Below, piece after piece: positions 1 through 10,046 of a stretch of DNA of 64,000 nt; the stretch's first letter is position 1, and every line of letters starts with the position of its first letter. Made by a program: the position numbers and the translations under genes. The notes beneath the pieces are model-generated. The model ran no database searches. It was not told the origin of the DNA and was given only the letters and a program-made list of their open reading frames with translations. Origin of the DNA: Ralstonia insidiosa (lineage in GTDB: Bacteria; Pseudomonadota; Gammaproteobacteria; Burkholderiales; Burkholderiaceae); assembly GCF_008801405.1 (NCBI RefSeq), contig NZ_VZPV01000001.1, positions 2,294,001-2,358,000 of the forward strand, read 5' to 3'.

Positions 1-306
1 GATGGCGTCGCGCTCTTGCGCGGCGGCCCACATTTCGGTGTGGCCCATCATCACCACATCCAGCACGCGCATGTCTTCGTAGGCGAACTGGTCCTGGCGC
101 AGCTTACCCAGGCGCACGCCCGGCTCCAGCATCACGTTGCCAGCGCTCGGCTCCAGATCGCCGCCCAGGATCTTCATGAAGGTCGACTTGCCGCAGCCGT
201 TGGCACCGATCAGGCCGTAGCGATTGCCTTCGCCAAACTTGACCGAGATGTTCTCGAACAAGGGCTTGGGCCCGAACTGCATGGTGATATTGGCGGTGGA
301 AAGCAC
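1..306 (-). CDS. ybiT: ABC-F family ATPase, YbiT type (N-terminal part, cut by window edge)
   Basis: The 102 visible codons encode the first part of an ABC-F protein, a soluble tandem-ATPase family that acts on ribosomes rather than in membrane transport. The Walker A sequence GANGCGKST lies near residue 35, and the surrounding residues ([18 protein letters not shown], then KILGGDLEP and GKLRQDQFA) follow E. coli YbiT closely. The start chosen is GTG at 306, giving VLSTANITM, because no in-frame ATG lies between it and the conserved TMQFG and an AAGG lies about 9 nt upstream. The rest of the protein, including the linker and second ATPase, lies left of the window. YbiT is the best match; another ABC-F member is less likely. 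Confidence 0.85.
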   Translation of the reverse strand, partial: MLSTANITMQFGPKPLFENISVKFGEGNRYGLIGANGCGKSTFMKILGGDLEPSAGNVMLEPGVRLGKLRQDQFAYEDMRVLDVVMMGHTEMWAAAQERDAI

Positions 307-418
307 GTGGAAACCTTGATTTGGAAAGCGGTGATCTGGCGCGGCAGGCACTTGGCCGTGCGCCATTTAGGAAACCTGGGATTTTACCATCCGGAGATGA
401 CCCGGACAGGCAAGCGGC

Positions 419-2380
<1,962 letters not shown>

Positions 2381-2455
2381 GGAGCGCAAAGGACAGGGCG
2401 GCAGCGAACGCCGCGAAACGGCAGAGACGACTGGGACAAAATGCTGCGGCCCGCC

Positions 2456-3094
2456 TTAGCGGATGCCCAGCATCTTATGGGTTTGCAGCGACAGGCGCCA
2501 GCGCGGCCGGCGCTGGCATAGCTCGACGGCGAGCGCCGTATTCTGCCGCGCCAGCGGGCCATCCATGGCCTGCAGGAACAAATGCTGGAAATCCAGCCGT
2601 TCATATGCGTCGAGGTCTTGCCCGTCTTGCGGGATCACGACCTTCAGCTCGTCGCCACGCGTGACAACCAGCTCCGAGCCCATCTTCGGGCTCACGCACA
2701 CCCAATCGATGCCCTCGGGCACAGCGATGGTGCCGTTGGTCTCGATGGCAATTTCGAAGCCGCGTGCATGCAGCGCGTCGATCAGGGGCTTGTCCAGTTG
2801 CAGCAGCGGCTCGCCACCGGTGCAGATGACGAGCGGTTTGCCGCCCGTGGCGTCGGCCGGCCATTCGGCGACGACGGCGTCGGCGAGTGCGTCTGCGGTG
2901 GTGTATTTGCCGCCTTGCGTGCCGTCCGTGCCGACGAAGTCGGTGTCACAGAACTTGCAGACGGCGGTGGCGCGATCGGCTTCGCGCCCGCTCCAGAGGT
3001 TACAGCCGGCAAAGCGGCAGAAGACGGCTGCGCGGCCAGTGTTGGCACCCTCGCCTTGCAGCGTGTAGAAAATTTCCTTGACGGCGTAAGTCAT
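2456..3094 (-). CDS. queE: 7-carboxy-7-deazaguanine synthase (radical SAM)
   Basis: QueE is the radical-SAM enzyme that contracts 6-carboxytetrahydropterin to 7-carboxy-7-deazaguanine for queuosine. Its iron-sulfur cysteines are spaced CX14CX2C (Cys31, Cys46, Cys49), the expanded variant known from the Burkholderia enzyme, rather than the usual CX3CX2C. The GEGANTGRAAVF start and the TGGEPLLQ block also fit. Start MTYAVKEIFY at 3094 gives 212 residues; an upstream in-frame ATG at 3124 would add ten poorly conserved residues. queD follows, but queC and queF are not in the window. Confidence 0.94.
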   Translation of the reverse strand: MTYAVKEIFYTLQGEGANTGRAAVFCRFAGCNLWSGREADRATAVCKFCDTDFVGTDGTQGGKYTTADALADAVVAEWPADATGGKPLVICTGGEPLLQLDKPLIDALHARGFEIAIETNGTIAVPEGIDWVCVSPKMGSELVVTRGDELKVVIPQDGQDLDAYERLDFQHLFLQAMDGPLARQNTALAVELCQRRPRWRLSLQTHKMLGIR

Positions 3095-3173
3095 GTCTGA
3101 ACGGTGGCATTCACAGGAAAACATCGCAAAACGACGTCATTCCCGCGCAAACCGTACCAGTACCCACTAGTGA

Positions 3174-3206
3174 ATAACCCGATATTGTTTCACAAATCGG
3201 GGTTAT
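3174..3206 (-). terminator. Hairpin at the 3' end of the transporter unit
   Basis: An imperfect stem (ATAACCCGAT at 3174-3183 against ATCGGGGTTAT at 3196-3206) is extended inward by TTGT/ACAA around a 3-nt loop. The outer end of the right arm contains the stop codon of the small ORF at 3203. No T-run follows on the minus strand, so intrinsic termination is uncertain; it could instead protect a 3' end or act in the queE leader. Confidence 0.4.
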
Positions 3207-3331
3207 CCGCAGAAGGACGCCAACGTCACAAACGAAAACGCGCTCTCTGGTGTCAGCCACGCCGCAAACACCAGCGCAGCGCCGGCTGCCGCCAGCGCCC
3301 ACGCTGCCCAACGCTTGCGTCGCCCGTTCAT
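3203..3331 (-). CDS. Small single-pass membrane protein, unknown (42 residues)
   Basis: This 43-codon frame begins with an ATG that overlaps the TGA of the upstream transporter gene (ATGA), the usual signature of translational coupling. The product starts with a basic segment (MNGRRKRW), then a hydrophobic alanine-rich helix at about residues 9-25 (AAWALAAAGAALVFAAW), and ends SFVTLASFCG. The stop lies in the base of a stable hairpin, so the frame fills the space between transporter and hairpin. I do not recognise a family. It could be a small accessory subunit of the transporter, or a chance frame; the coupling and membrane-like composition favour a real gene. Confidence 0.5.
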   Translation of the reverse strand: MNGRRKRWAAWALAAAGAALVFAAWLTPESAFSFVTLASFCG

Positions 3332-4545
3332 GCTGGTTGGGCGACCGGCGTGCGCGCCAGTTGGCGATCATCGATCGGCCAGTGCAGCAACGCCGCCACG
3401 ATGCCCAGCACCATCGCACCAAACCAGATCGCGTCGTACGCGTGCAGGCGGTCGTACACCACCCCACCCAGCCATACGCCCAGGAATGCACCGATCTGGT
3501 GGCCCAGGAACACGAACCCAAACAGCGTGCCGATATAGCGCACCCCAAACACCTGCGACAGCAGCCCATTCGTGAGCGGCACCGTGCCCAGCCACAGCAG
3601 CCCCATCACGATGGCAAACCCATACAGCGTGACCGGCGACAGCGGCAGCAGGATGAACAGCGCGATCGCCGCCGTGCGGATCAGGTACAGCAACGACAGC
3701 AGGTACTTGCGCCGGAACAGCCCGCCCAGCGCGCCGCAGTAATACGTGCCGACAATGTTTGCGGCCGCGATGAGCGCCAGCGCAATCATGCCGTGGCGCG
3801 CTGTCAGCCCTTTGTCGAGCAGATACGCGGGCATGTGCGCGGCAATGAACGCAAGCTGAAACCCGCACGCCAGAAAACCAAGGTTCAACAGCCAGAAACC
3901 TGGGTGCGCAAACGCTTCGCGAATGGCTGCGCCCAGGCTCTGGTGCGCTTCATGCGCCATGGCGGTGGATGCCTTCTCGCGCAGCGGCGCCGCAAGCGGC
4001 AGGAACACCGCCATCACCACGGCCAACACCACGAGCGCCATCACCCATCCAACGCTGCTCAGCAACCCCTGCGCCGCCGGCACCATCACGAACTGGCCGA
4101 CGCCACCCACGGCGCCCGCCACCCCCAGCGCCCAGCTACGCCGCTCCGGTGGTGTCAGCCGGCTAATTGCGCCATACACCACGCCAAACGACGTGCCCGA
4201 CAACCCGATGCCGATCAGCCCTCCTGCCGACAACGTAAAGCCCAGCGGCGTGCCTGCATGCGCCATCAGTACCAGGCCCAGCGCATAGACGGCGATGCCT
4301 GCCACCACCACTTTGGCCGCCCCAAAGCGGTCCGCCAGCATGCCGGCAAACGGCTGCGCAGCACCCCAGATCAGGTTCTGCAGCGCGATGGCCAGGCCGA
4401 AGGTTTCACGCGTCCAGCCGTGGCTCATCGTCACGGGCACCAAAAACAAGCCCTGCACGTGGCGGATACCCAGCGCGAGGCCGATCACCGCCCCGCCGGC
4501 CAGTACTGGCAGCCAGGGCGACTGCGTCAAGGATTTCGATGTCAT
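3328..4545 (-). CDS. Major facilitator superfamily transporter, oxalate/formate or CynX-like group
   Basis: A 405-residue polytopic protein with about 12 hydrophobic segments. The loop between helices 2 and 3 has the MFS signature-like GMLADRFGAAKV, and the first helix region reads GLALGIRHVQGLFLVPV. A GGAGA eight bases before the ATG at 4545 (MTSKSLTQSP) decides that start over ATGs at 4572 and 4593. It is divergent from the LysR gene at 4684, and the dyad in the shared intergenic region suggests LysR control. The substrate cannot be read from the sequence; an organic anion is a guess from the family. Confidence 0.8.
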   Translation of the reverse strand: MTSKSLTQSPWLPVLAGGAVIGLALGIRHVQGLFLVPVTMSHGWTRETFGLAIALQNLIWGAAQPFAGMLADRFGAAKVVVAGIAVYALGLVLMAHAGTPLGFTLSAGGLIGIGLSGTSFGVVYGAISRLTPPERRSWALGVAGAVGGVGQFVMVPAAQGLLSSVGWVMALVVLAVVMAVFLPLAAPLREKASTAMAHEAHQSLGAAIREAFAHPGFWLLNLGFLACGFQLAFIAAHMPAYLLDKGLTARHGMIALALIAAANIVGTYYCGALGGLFRRKYLLSLLYLIRTAAIALFILLPLSPVTLYGFAIVMGLLWLGTVPLTNGLLSQVFGVRYIGTLFGFVFLGHQIGAFLGVWLGGVVYDRLHAYDAIWFGAMVLGIVAALLHWPIDDRQLARTPVAQPA

Positions 4546-4640
4546 GGATGCGTTCTCCGTTGCGACTGACATTCCCGCGTTGCAAGCGTGCATTTGGCTG
4601 GAATGTGGTCCGATGGCTTATTAAACTTCGCCATATTGGG

Positions 4641-4663
4641 GTTCTCAATTGATCTTTGAGAAC
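4641..4663. promoter_or_regulatory. Perfect 8-bp dyad, candidate LysR operator
   Basis: GTTCTCAA (4641-4648) and TTGAGAAC (4656-4663) form perfect arms around a 7-nt spacer. The dyad lies 20 bp before the LysR start at 4684 and about 95 bp from the divergent transporter start, the place expected for an LTTR site controlling both genes. Confidence 0.55.
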
Positions 4664-4683
4664 GTTTCACATGAGGAAAACGC

Positions 4684-5628
4684 ATGTCGACACCATTGGT
4701 TCGATTGGCCTCGCTCGATCTGCTGCGTGGTTTCGTGGCCGTAGGCCGGCGCATGAGCATCACGCTGGCTGCCGATGACCTGTGCCTGACCCAATCGGCC
4801 GTGAGCCGCCAGGTGTCGGTGCTGGAAGAAACGCTGGGCGTAAAGCTGCTGGTGCGCGGCCACCGCTCGATCGCCTTCACACCTGAAGGTGAACGCTTGT
4901 TCCGCAGCGCCGACAGCGCTGTGCAGCAGTTGCAGGACGCCATCGGCGCCATTCGCGTGGCGGCCGAGCGCCGACCTGTGACGATCACCGCCAGCATCGG
5001 CGTGACGGGCTTGTGGCTGCTGCCACGCCTTGCGCGCTTCCAGCAGCAGTATCCGGACATCGATGTGCGGGTGGCCACCAACAACCGCCTCGTCGACCTG
5101 AAGAACGAGGGCATTGAGCTGGCCATCCGCTACTGCCCGCCGGAGGATGCGCCGCCCGGCGCAATCCGCCTGTTTGGGGAAACCGTCGCGCCGGTTGCAC
5201 ATCCGTCGCTGGCGCTGCGTTCGCTCGACTCCGCCGATGCGCTGGCCGGCCAGACCCTGCTCGACTTCGACGACCGCGACCTGCGCCGCCCCTGGCTCCA
5301 ATGGACCGACTGGCTGGCCGCCGCCGGCTGGAGCCACGCCAAACCACGCACGGTGCTGCGCTTCAACCAGCACGATCAGATCATCCACGCGGCGGTGGCG
5401 GGCCAGGGTATTGCGCTGGGCAGGCAAGAGCTGATTGCCCCTCTGCTGGCCGATGGCCGGTTGGTGACCGTGCCGACGACGGCCCCTGGCGTGCACAACA
5501 CGCATGCGTATTGGTTGATTCAGGCTGAGCTCAACCCACGCCGCGATTTACGTGATGTGGCCAACTGGATCTGCGCTGAAGCCGCGGCCCAGGCTTCGCA
5601 TGCGCCCAGCGCATCCGAACTTGCATGA
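4684..5628 (+). CDS. LysR-family transcriptional regulator (GcvA-like group)
   Basis: A 314-residue LTTR with an N-terminal winged helix (LTQSAVSRQVSVLEETLGVKLLVR, residues about 38-61) and a periplasmic-binding-protein-like effector domain from about residue 98. The effector half (TASIGVTGLWLLPRLARFQ, then VATNNRLVDLKNEGIELAIRY) resembles the GcvA/AmpR group. An AGGAAA precedes the ATG. It is divergent from the MFS transporter, the likely target, and is followed 66 bp later by a three-gene enzyme cassette on the same strand that it may also control. The effector is unknown. Confidence 0.85.
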   Translation: MSTPLVRLASLDLLRGFVAVGRRMSITLAADDLCLTQSAVSRQVSVLEETLGVKLLVRGHRSIAFTPEGERLFRSADSAVQQLQDAIGAIRVAAERRPVTITASIGVTGLWLLPRLARFQQQYPDIDVRVATNNRLVDLKNEGIELAIRYCPPEDAPPGAIRLFGETVAPVAHPSLALRSLDSADALAGQTLLDFDDRDLRRPWLQWTDWLAAAGWSHAKPRTVLRFNQHDQIIHAAVAGQGIALGRQELIAPLLADGRLVTVPTTAPGVHNTHAYWLIQAELNPRRDLRDVANWICAEAAAQASHAPSASELA

Positions 5629-5694
5629 AACGCGTTTGAGCGCACGCCGCGCACCACGTGTAATGCAGCCAACGACACCCACGTTGGAGGCTGC

Positions 5695-6531
5695 ATGGAC
5701 ACACGTACCCGGCCACAAACGGTGGTCGGCAGCCTGAGTTACGTCAAACCCGGCGCCGGCACCCCCGTCAACTACATGTACCCGCCGCCCGCCGGCGAGC
5801 CGTGGCAGACCTGCGAATACGAACTGCGCGAAGTCTGCATCGCCGACATGCGCGGCGCGGCACCGGCGCTTGAGCGCGAAGGCTTCCTCCTTGCCGATGC
5901 GCCCACGCGCATGGCGGACTTTGGCGATGAAGACGCGATCCACGCGATCTACTACGCAGAAGCAGCCGAGCTTGCGCGCGCCGTAACGGGTGGCCGCGCT
6001 GCATACGTGTTCGACCACCTGGTCCGTCGGCGCGATCCAAGCCGCCCCACCCTCACCTTCGGGCGCGAAGGCGACGGTGCGCCCTCTGCCGTAGGCCGCA
6101 TCCACAACGACTACACCGAAACCTCCGGCTACCTGCGCCTGGGCCGTGTGCTGACCGACCCGGTGCAGGCTGCGGCAGTCGGGCGCTATGGCATCGTCAA
6201 CATCTGGCGCTCGATCCGCGGGCCGGTGCTCGATACGCCGCTGGCCCTGTGCGATGCACGCAGCGTGAACGTTGCCGACCTCGTCGCCGCAGAGATCCGC
6301 TACCCCACGCGCACCGGCGAGCTCTACCTCGCCACCCACAACCCGCGCCACCGCTGGTGGTACGCCTCCGCCATCGATCGGCACGAGGCGCTGGTCTTCA
6401 AGCAATACGACTCGCAGGCCAGCGGCGTGGCGCGGTTCACACCGCATGCCGCGTTCGTCCACCCCGAGGCGCCGGCTGGCACGCCACCGCGCGAGAGCAT
6501 CGAAATCCGCTGCCTGGTGGTCTATGACTAA
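5695..6531 (+). CDS. CmcJ/NvfI-family protein, probable non-haem iron oxygenase
   Basis: A 278-residue protein of the CmcJ/NvfI/AsaB type, known from cephamycin 7-alpha methoxylation and fungal meroterpenoid genes. Diagnostic segments are YMYPPPAGEPW near residue 30, GRIHNDYTETSG at 134-145 (His137 and Asp139 are candidate iron ligands), VNIWRSIRGPV around 184, and the C-terminal ESIEIRCLVVYD. GGAGG lies 4 nt before the ATG. The 3' end overlaps the next gene by 8 nt, so it is the first gene of a coupled cassette. The substrate is unknown, and members also occur outside antibiotic clusters. Confidence 0.75.
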   Translation: MDTRTRPQTVVGSLSYVKPGAGTPVNYMYPPPAGEPWQTCEYELREVCIADMRGAAPALEREGFLLADAPTRMADFGDEDAIHAIYYAEAAELARAVTGGRAAYVFDHLVRRRDPSRPTLTFGREGDGAPSAVGRIHNDYTETSGYLRLGRVLTDPVQAAAVGRYGIVNIWRSIRGPVLDTPLALCDARSVNVADLVAAEIRYPTRTGELYLATHNPRHRWWYASAIDRHEALVFKQYDSQASGVARFTPHAAFVHPEAPAGTPPRESIEIRCLVVYD

Positions 6532-7195
6532 GCTCGCCCCCTACAACGCAACATGGGAAGCCCTCGTACCCACACCCACCGTCGAGTTCTGGTTCGACTT
6601 CGCCAGCAACTACAGTTACCTGAGCGTGATGCGTATCGAGGCGGCGGCCATACGCCTAGGCGTGCGCATCGTGTGGAAGCCGTTTCTGCTCGGGCCGATC
6701 TTCCAATCGTTCGGCTGGAGTAACTCGCCATTCATGCTGCAGAAAGCCAAGGGCGACTACATGTGGCAAGACATCGTCCGCGAGTGCCAGAAGATTGGTG
6801 TGCCGTGGACGCGGCCAAGCACCTTCCCCCGCAAATCCGTGCTGCCGCTACGGGTGGCGGTGCTGGGCGCAGACCAACCGTGGATCGGCGCGTTCTGCCA
6901 ACGCATCATGCTGCGCAATTTCGCGCAGGACAGCGACATCCACACGCCAGAGGCCGTGTGCGAAGAACTGTCCGCACTCGGGCTTCCCGCCGAAGCGATC
7001 CTGGCCGAAGCCCTGTCCGACGCCAACAAGCAGCGCCTGCGCGAACAAACGCACGCCGCGCAGATTCGTGGCATCTTTGGTGCCCCAACGTTCTTTGTCG
7101 GCGACGCGATGTTCTGGGGCAATGACCGCCTGGATGACGCGCTCGCCTGTGCCGCAGCTTTGCAGTCCAATCCCCATCCACCCCAGACCGGATAG
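6524..7195 (+). CDS. 2-hydroxychromene-2-carboxylate isomerase / DsbA-fold protein
   Basis: A 223-residue thioredoxin-superfamily protein of the kappa-class GST/HCCA isomerase branch. The N-terminal FWFDFASNYSYL has the FDFxSxYxYL pattern in which serine replaces the CxxC cysteines, so it is not a redox DsbA. The middle has VWKPFLLGPIF and the end GIFGAPTFFVGDAMFWGNDRL, the cis-proline loop and a segment conserved in the family. The ATG at 6524 overlaps the stop of the CmcJ-like gene by 8 nt. In naphthalene catabolism such enzymes are glutathione-dependent isomerases; here the reaction is unknown. Confidence 0.85.
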   Translation: MTKLAPYNATWEALVPTPTVEFWFDFASNYSYLSVMRIEAAAIRLGVRIVWKPFLLGPIFQSFGWSNSPFMLQKAKGDYMWQDIVRECQKIGVPWTRPSTFPRKSVLPLRVAVLGADQPWIGAFCQRIMLRNFAQDSDIHTPEAVCEELSALGLPAEAILAEALSDANKQRLREQTHAAQIRGIFGAPTFFVGDAMFWGNDRLDDALACAAALQSNPHPPQTG

Positions 7196-7198
7196 CCC

Positions 7199-8026
7199 AT
7201 GCCGACTCAGATCGAAAAAGCCCACGCCTTCCGCGCCCTGCACAAACGCAGCGGCACCTTTGTCATCCCCAACCCGTGGGATCCGGGCTCGGCCCGATTG
7301 CTGGCCGCGCTGGGCTTCGAGGCATTGACCAGCACCAGTGCCGGTTTTGCCTTCTCGCGCGGGTTGCCTGACTACGGCGTTGGGCGCGATCTCATCCTCA
7401 CGCACGTGGCCGACCTGGCCGCGGCAACCGACCTGCCAATGGCCGCCGATCTGGAAAACGGCTTTGGCGATGCCCCAGAAACCGTGGCCGAGACCATCCG
7501 CCTGGCGGGTGCCACGGGCATCGTCGGTGGTTCGATTGAAGACGCCACGGGTCGCGCTGATGCGCCCATCTATCCGCTGGAAGCCTCTGTCGAGCGCGTA
7601 CGCGCCGCCGTGGAAGCCGCGCGCTCACTGCCGTTTCCGTTCACGCTCACCGCGCGCGCAGAGAACTACCTGCACGGCCGCAACGATCTGGCCGACACCA
7701 TCCGCCGCCTGCAAGCATTCCAAGATGCCGGCGCCGACGTGCTCTACGCCCCCGGCCTGAAAACGCGTGAAGAGATCGCCACCGTGCTGCGCGAAATCGA
7801 TCGCCCGCTCAACGTGCTGATGGGGTTTGCCGACGGCAACCTGAGCGTGGCGGAGCTGACCGAACTGGGCGTCAAGCGCATCAGCGTGGGCGCCGCACTG
7901 GCACGGGCTGCGCAGGGTGCTTTTCTGCGCGCCGCCGAGGAGTTGCGGACAGCGGGCACGTTCGGCTTTGCGCGCGATGCGGCGAGCGGGGCCAAGCTCA
8001 ACGGCATCTTTGCGCCCTACGCTTGA
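7199..8026 (+). CDS. Isocitrate lyase / PEP mutase superfamily enzyme
   Basis: A 275-residue TIM-barrel protein of the ICL/PEPM superfamily. The metal-binding blocks are present: STSAGFAFSRGLPDYG near 43, AADLENGFGD around 81 and GGSIEDATG around 108. TARAENYLHGR and GFADGNLSVAELTELGVKRIS complete the barrel. The cysteine loop of true isocitrate and methylisocitrate lyases (KxCGH) is absent, so oxaloacetate decarboxylase-like or C-C lyase chemistry is more plausible than glyoxylate-cycle activity. It begins 3 nt after the preceding stop and ends 7 nt from the convergent gene at 8034. Confidence 0.85.
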   Translation: MPTQIEKAHAFRALHKRSGTFVIPNPWDPGSARLLAALGFEALTSTSAGFAFSRGLPDYGVGRDLILTHVADLAAATDLPMAADLENGFGDAPETVAETIRLAGATGIVGGSIEDATGRADAPIYPLEASVERVRAAVEAARSLPFPFTLTARAENYLHGRNDLADTIRRLQAFQDAGADVLYAPGLKTREEIATVLREIDRPLNVLMGFADGNLSVAELTELGVKRISVGAALARAAQGAFLRAAEELRTAGTFGFARDAASGAKLNGIFAPYA

Positions 8027-8033
8027 GCCTCGC

Positions 8034-8978
8034 CTACGCGCCGGCAGTCGCGCGCAGCATGTGCTCTTCGGTGTTGGTATTGATCTGCACCCAGAGCGGC
8101 AGATGGTCTGAAAGCTGATACGTCATCGCCTGCTTCGTCAAACGCGGGAACAGCGGCGTGTGATCGCCTTGGTAAAAGTCGAGCACGCCGCCCGCGTTGG
8201 TAAAGCTCTCAGGGTATTCCGGCATTTGCAGGATCTGGTCGTAGCGCTTGTTCTTCTCCAGATTGCTGCCGAACGTGCTGCGCAGCAGCTTGTCTGGCAC
8301 GCGCAGCCCACGTGCGGTCAGCGCCTGGAACAGCGGACTCTTCTCGCTGGGGACATTGAAGTCGCCCATGACGATCAGGTCTTTGCCATCCGTGTCCTTC
8401 TCTTGCGCCTTGGTGTAGACCCAGTCGGCCAGTGCCTCGATTTCCGATAGGCGATCGCGCTCGCTGTTTCCCCAGCGGATGTGGGCGGAAAGGCAGACGA
8501 AGTCAAAGTTGCCGGAATGGAATGACACCATGTACGGCCGGCGCCACCACGAAATGTCTGACAAATACTCCATACCGCGCTTCGTGCGCGGCGGTTGTGC
8601 CTGCGCGGCCAAGCCGGTAAAGGCCACCGCGCGTCGGTCGTAGACATAGGCGATGCGCTCGCGGTTGCCACCGGCGTCGGTCAACGCATCGGAATACACG
8701 GCGCGCCAGTCAGGGCCAAGAATCTCCAGCACGCGCTTGAGGTCGCCCAGGTTGTCACGCACTTCCTGCACGCCAATCAGATCGAACTGCCGCAGGATCT
8801 CCGCGATGTAGTACAGCGCGGTCTTTGTGCGCGGCTTCTTGCCGAACTCGCGGATGTTCCAAGTGGCAATGTTGAGCGTTTCGTCCAGTTTGGAAGACGG
8901 GATCTTCGCTTGGGCAATACGTTCGCGCAGCACCAGCAGGCCGCGCGCAATCTCTGGGGTGATGCCGTCGTAGTTCAT
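8034..8978 (-). CDS. Endonuclease/exonuclease/phosphatase-fold protein
   Basis: A 314-residue protein with the EEP fold. Active-site blocks are NIATWNIREFG (Asn for Mg2+), GVQEVRDN (Glu), LIVMGDFNVPS (Asp and Asn) and the final LSDHLPLWVQI (Asp-His). No signal peptide is visible, so it is probably cytoplasmic. The start at 8978 (MNYDGITPEI) has an AGGGAG about 5 nt upstream. The EEP family covers DNases, RNases, phosphodiesterases and phosphatases; the sequence alone does not choose the substrate. It is monocistronic between a convergent gene and an upstream regulator on the same strand. Confidence 0.8.
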   Translation of the reverse strand: MNYDGITPEIARGLLVLRERIAQAKIPSSKLDETLNIATWNIREFGKKPRTKTALYYIAEILRQFDLIGVQEVRDNLGDLKRVLEILGPDWRAVYSDALTDAGGNRERIAYVYDRRAVAFTGLAAQAQPPRTKRGMEYLSDISWWRRPYMVSFHSGNFDFVCLSAHIRWGNSERDRLSEIEALADWVYTKAQEKDTDGKDLIVMGDFNVPSEKSPLFQALTARGLRVPDKLLRSTFGSNLEKNKRYDQILQMPEYPESFTNAGGVLDFYQGDHTPLFPRLTKQAMTYQLSDHLPLWVQINTNTEEHMLRATAGA

Positions 8979-9032
8979 GGGGCTCCCTGCCTGAAAGCCC
9001 GCCACTCTAGTGACCGCACGCAGACTGCAATA

Positions 9033-9935
9033 TCAGACAGCGCCCTGACGTGGTCTGAACCACTCCACCAGAAAATCCAGCATCGCCCGCAGCGCCGCCG
9101 GCATCTGCCTGCGTGAGCTATAGACACCATGGATGCCGAGCGCCTGCGGCACGTGCTCGGGCAGCAGGCGCACGAGCTGGCCGGCGGCGATGGGTGGCGC
9201 GGCGGCAAACGCCGGCTGCAGTGCAACGCCCGCGCCTTCCCTGGCGGCCGCCAGCAGCGCCATCGACTCATTCGCGCTCAGATTGCCGCTCACCGGCACG
9301 TCGGACGACACCCCCGTCTTCGTATCAGTGAACTTCCACAGGCTCTTGCCGAAGTACGAATACGTCAGGCAGTTGTGCACGGCCAGGTCTTCCACTCGGC
9401 GCGGCGTACCGTGCGCAGCCAGGTACGACGGCGCAGCCACCACCACGGAGTCGCACGTGCCCAGTCGCCGCGCGATCAGGTTCGGATCGAGATCATTGGT
9501 AATGCGCACCGCCAGATCGATGCGCTCTTCCACGAGGTTGATGGTGCGGTTGTCGACAACGAGGTCGACCGCCGTTTGCGGATAGCGCCGCAGAAAGGCC
9601 GTTACCGCCGCACTCAACACCTCCTGTGCGAGCGATTGTGCGCAAGCGATGCGCAACAAACCGCGTGGCGTGTCGGCCTCGGGACCATCTGCAACGGCCA
9701 TCTGCGCGGCAATCTCCAGGATCTGGCGACACCGCACGAGCGTGGCTTCGCCAGCCGGGGTCAGGCCCATGCGGCGCGTGGTCCGGTGCAACAAGCGCGC
9801 ACCAGACCAATCCTCCATCTGCGCCAGATAGCGCGTGACCATGGCGCGCGACATGTCGAGCCCTTCAGCGGCGGCGCTCAGGCTGCCGCGCTCGACAATC
9901 GCAACGAACACCTCAGCGGCAACGATCCGGTCCAT
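9033..9935 (-). CDS. LysR-family transcriptional regulator (CrgA/AaeR-like)
   Basis: A 300-residue LTTR with N-terminal helix-turn-helix (AAAEGLDMSRAMVTRYLAQME, about residues 21-41) and a substrate-binding domain containing EERIDLAVRITNDLDPNLIARRLG and NESMALLAAAREGAGVALQP, characteristic of the CrgA-like branch that often regulates nearby oxidoreductases. It is divergent from the MBL-fold gene at 10047. The shared intergenic region holds a dyad that overlaps this gene's own start codon, consistent with autoregulation. Confidence 0.85.
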   Translation of the reverse strand: MDRIVAAEVFVAIVERGSLSAAAEGLDMSRAMVTRYLAQMEDWSGARLLHRTTRRMGLTPAGEATLVRCRQILEIAAQMAVADGPEADTPRGLLRIACAQSLAQEVLSAAVTAFLRRYPQTAVDLVVDNRTINLVEERIDLAVRITNDLDPNLIARRLGTCDSVVVAAPSYLAAHGTPRRVEDLAVHNCLTYSYFGKSLWKFTDTKTGVSSDVPVSGNLSANESMALLAAAREGAGVALQPAFAAAPPIAAGQLVRLLPEHVPQALGIHGVYSSRRQMPAALRAMLDFLVEWFRPRQGAV

Positions 9936-9962
9936 ATTTGATCGATTGAAGAAACAAATATG
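9933..9962. promoter_or_regulatory. Dyad in the LysR/MBL intergenic region, candidate operator
   Basis: CATATTTG (9933-9940) and CAAATATG (9955-9962) are perfect 8-bp arms 14 nt apart; the left arm contains the LysR start codon. Related TTGATCGATTGAA- and TTCGATCGAATCAA-like segments lie inside and just downstream, up to about 9995. The position suits control of both divergent genes. Confidence 0.45.
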
Positions 9963-10046
9963 CGCATCTTAGGTGGTTTTTCGATCGAATCAAGCAACCT
10001 ACAGTAACGACATTGCCATCACACCTCACTTGCCCAGGAGCACCCG

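Noticed and set aside
3095..3202. preQ1 riboswitch upstream of queE
   Set aside because: I looked for the short pseudoknot with its conserved A-rich tail near the queE start and did not find it; the hairpin at 3174-3206 does not fit that fold.
3250..4569. 439-codon plus-strand frame
   Set aside because: Antisense to the MFS transporter; the product is arginine/glutamine-rich and family-less, as expected for a mirror frame of a membrane protein gene.
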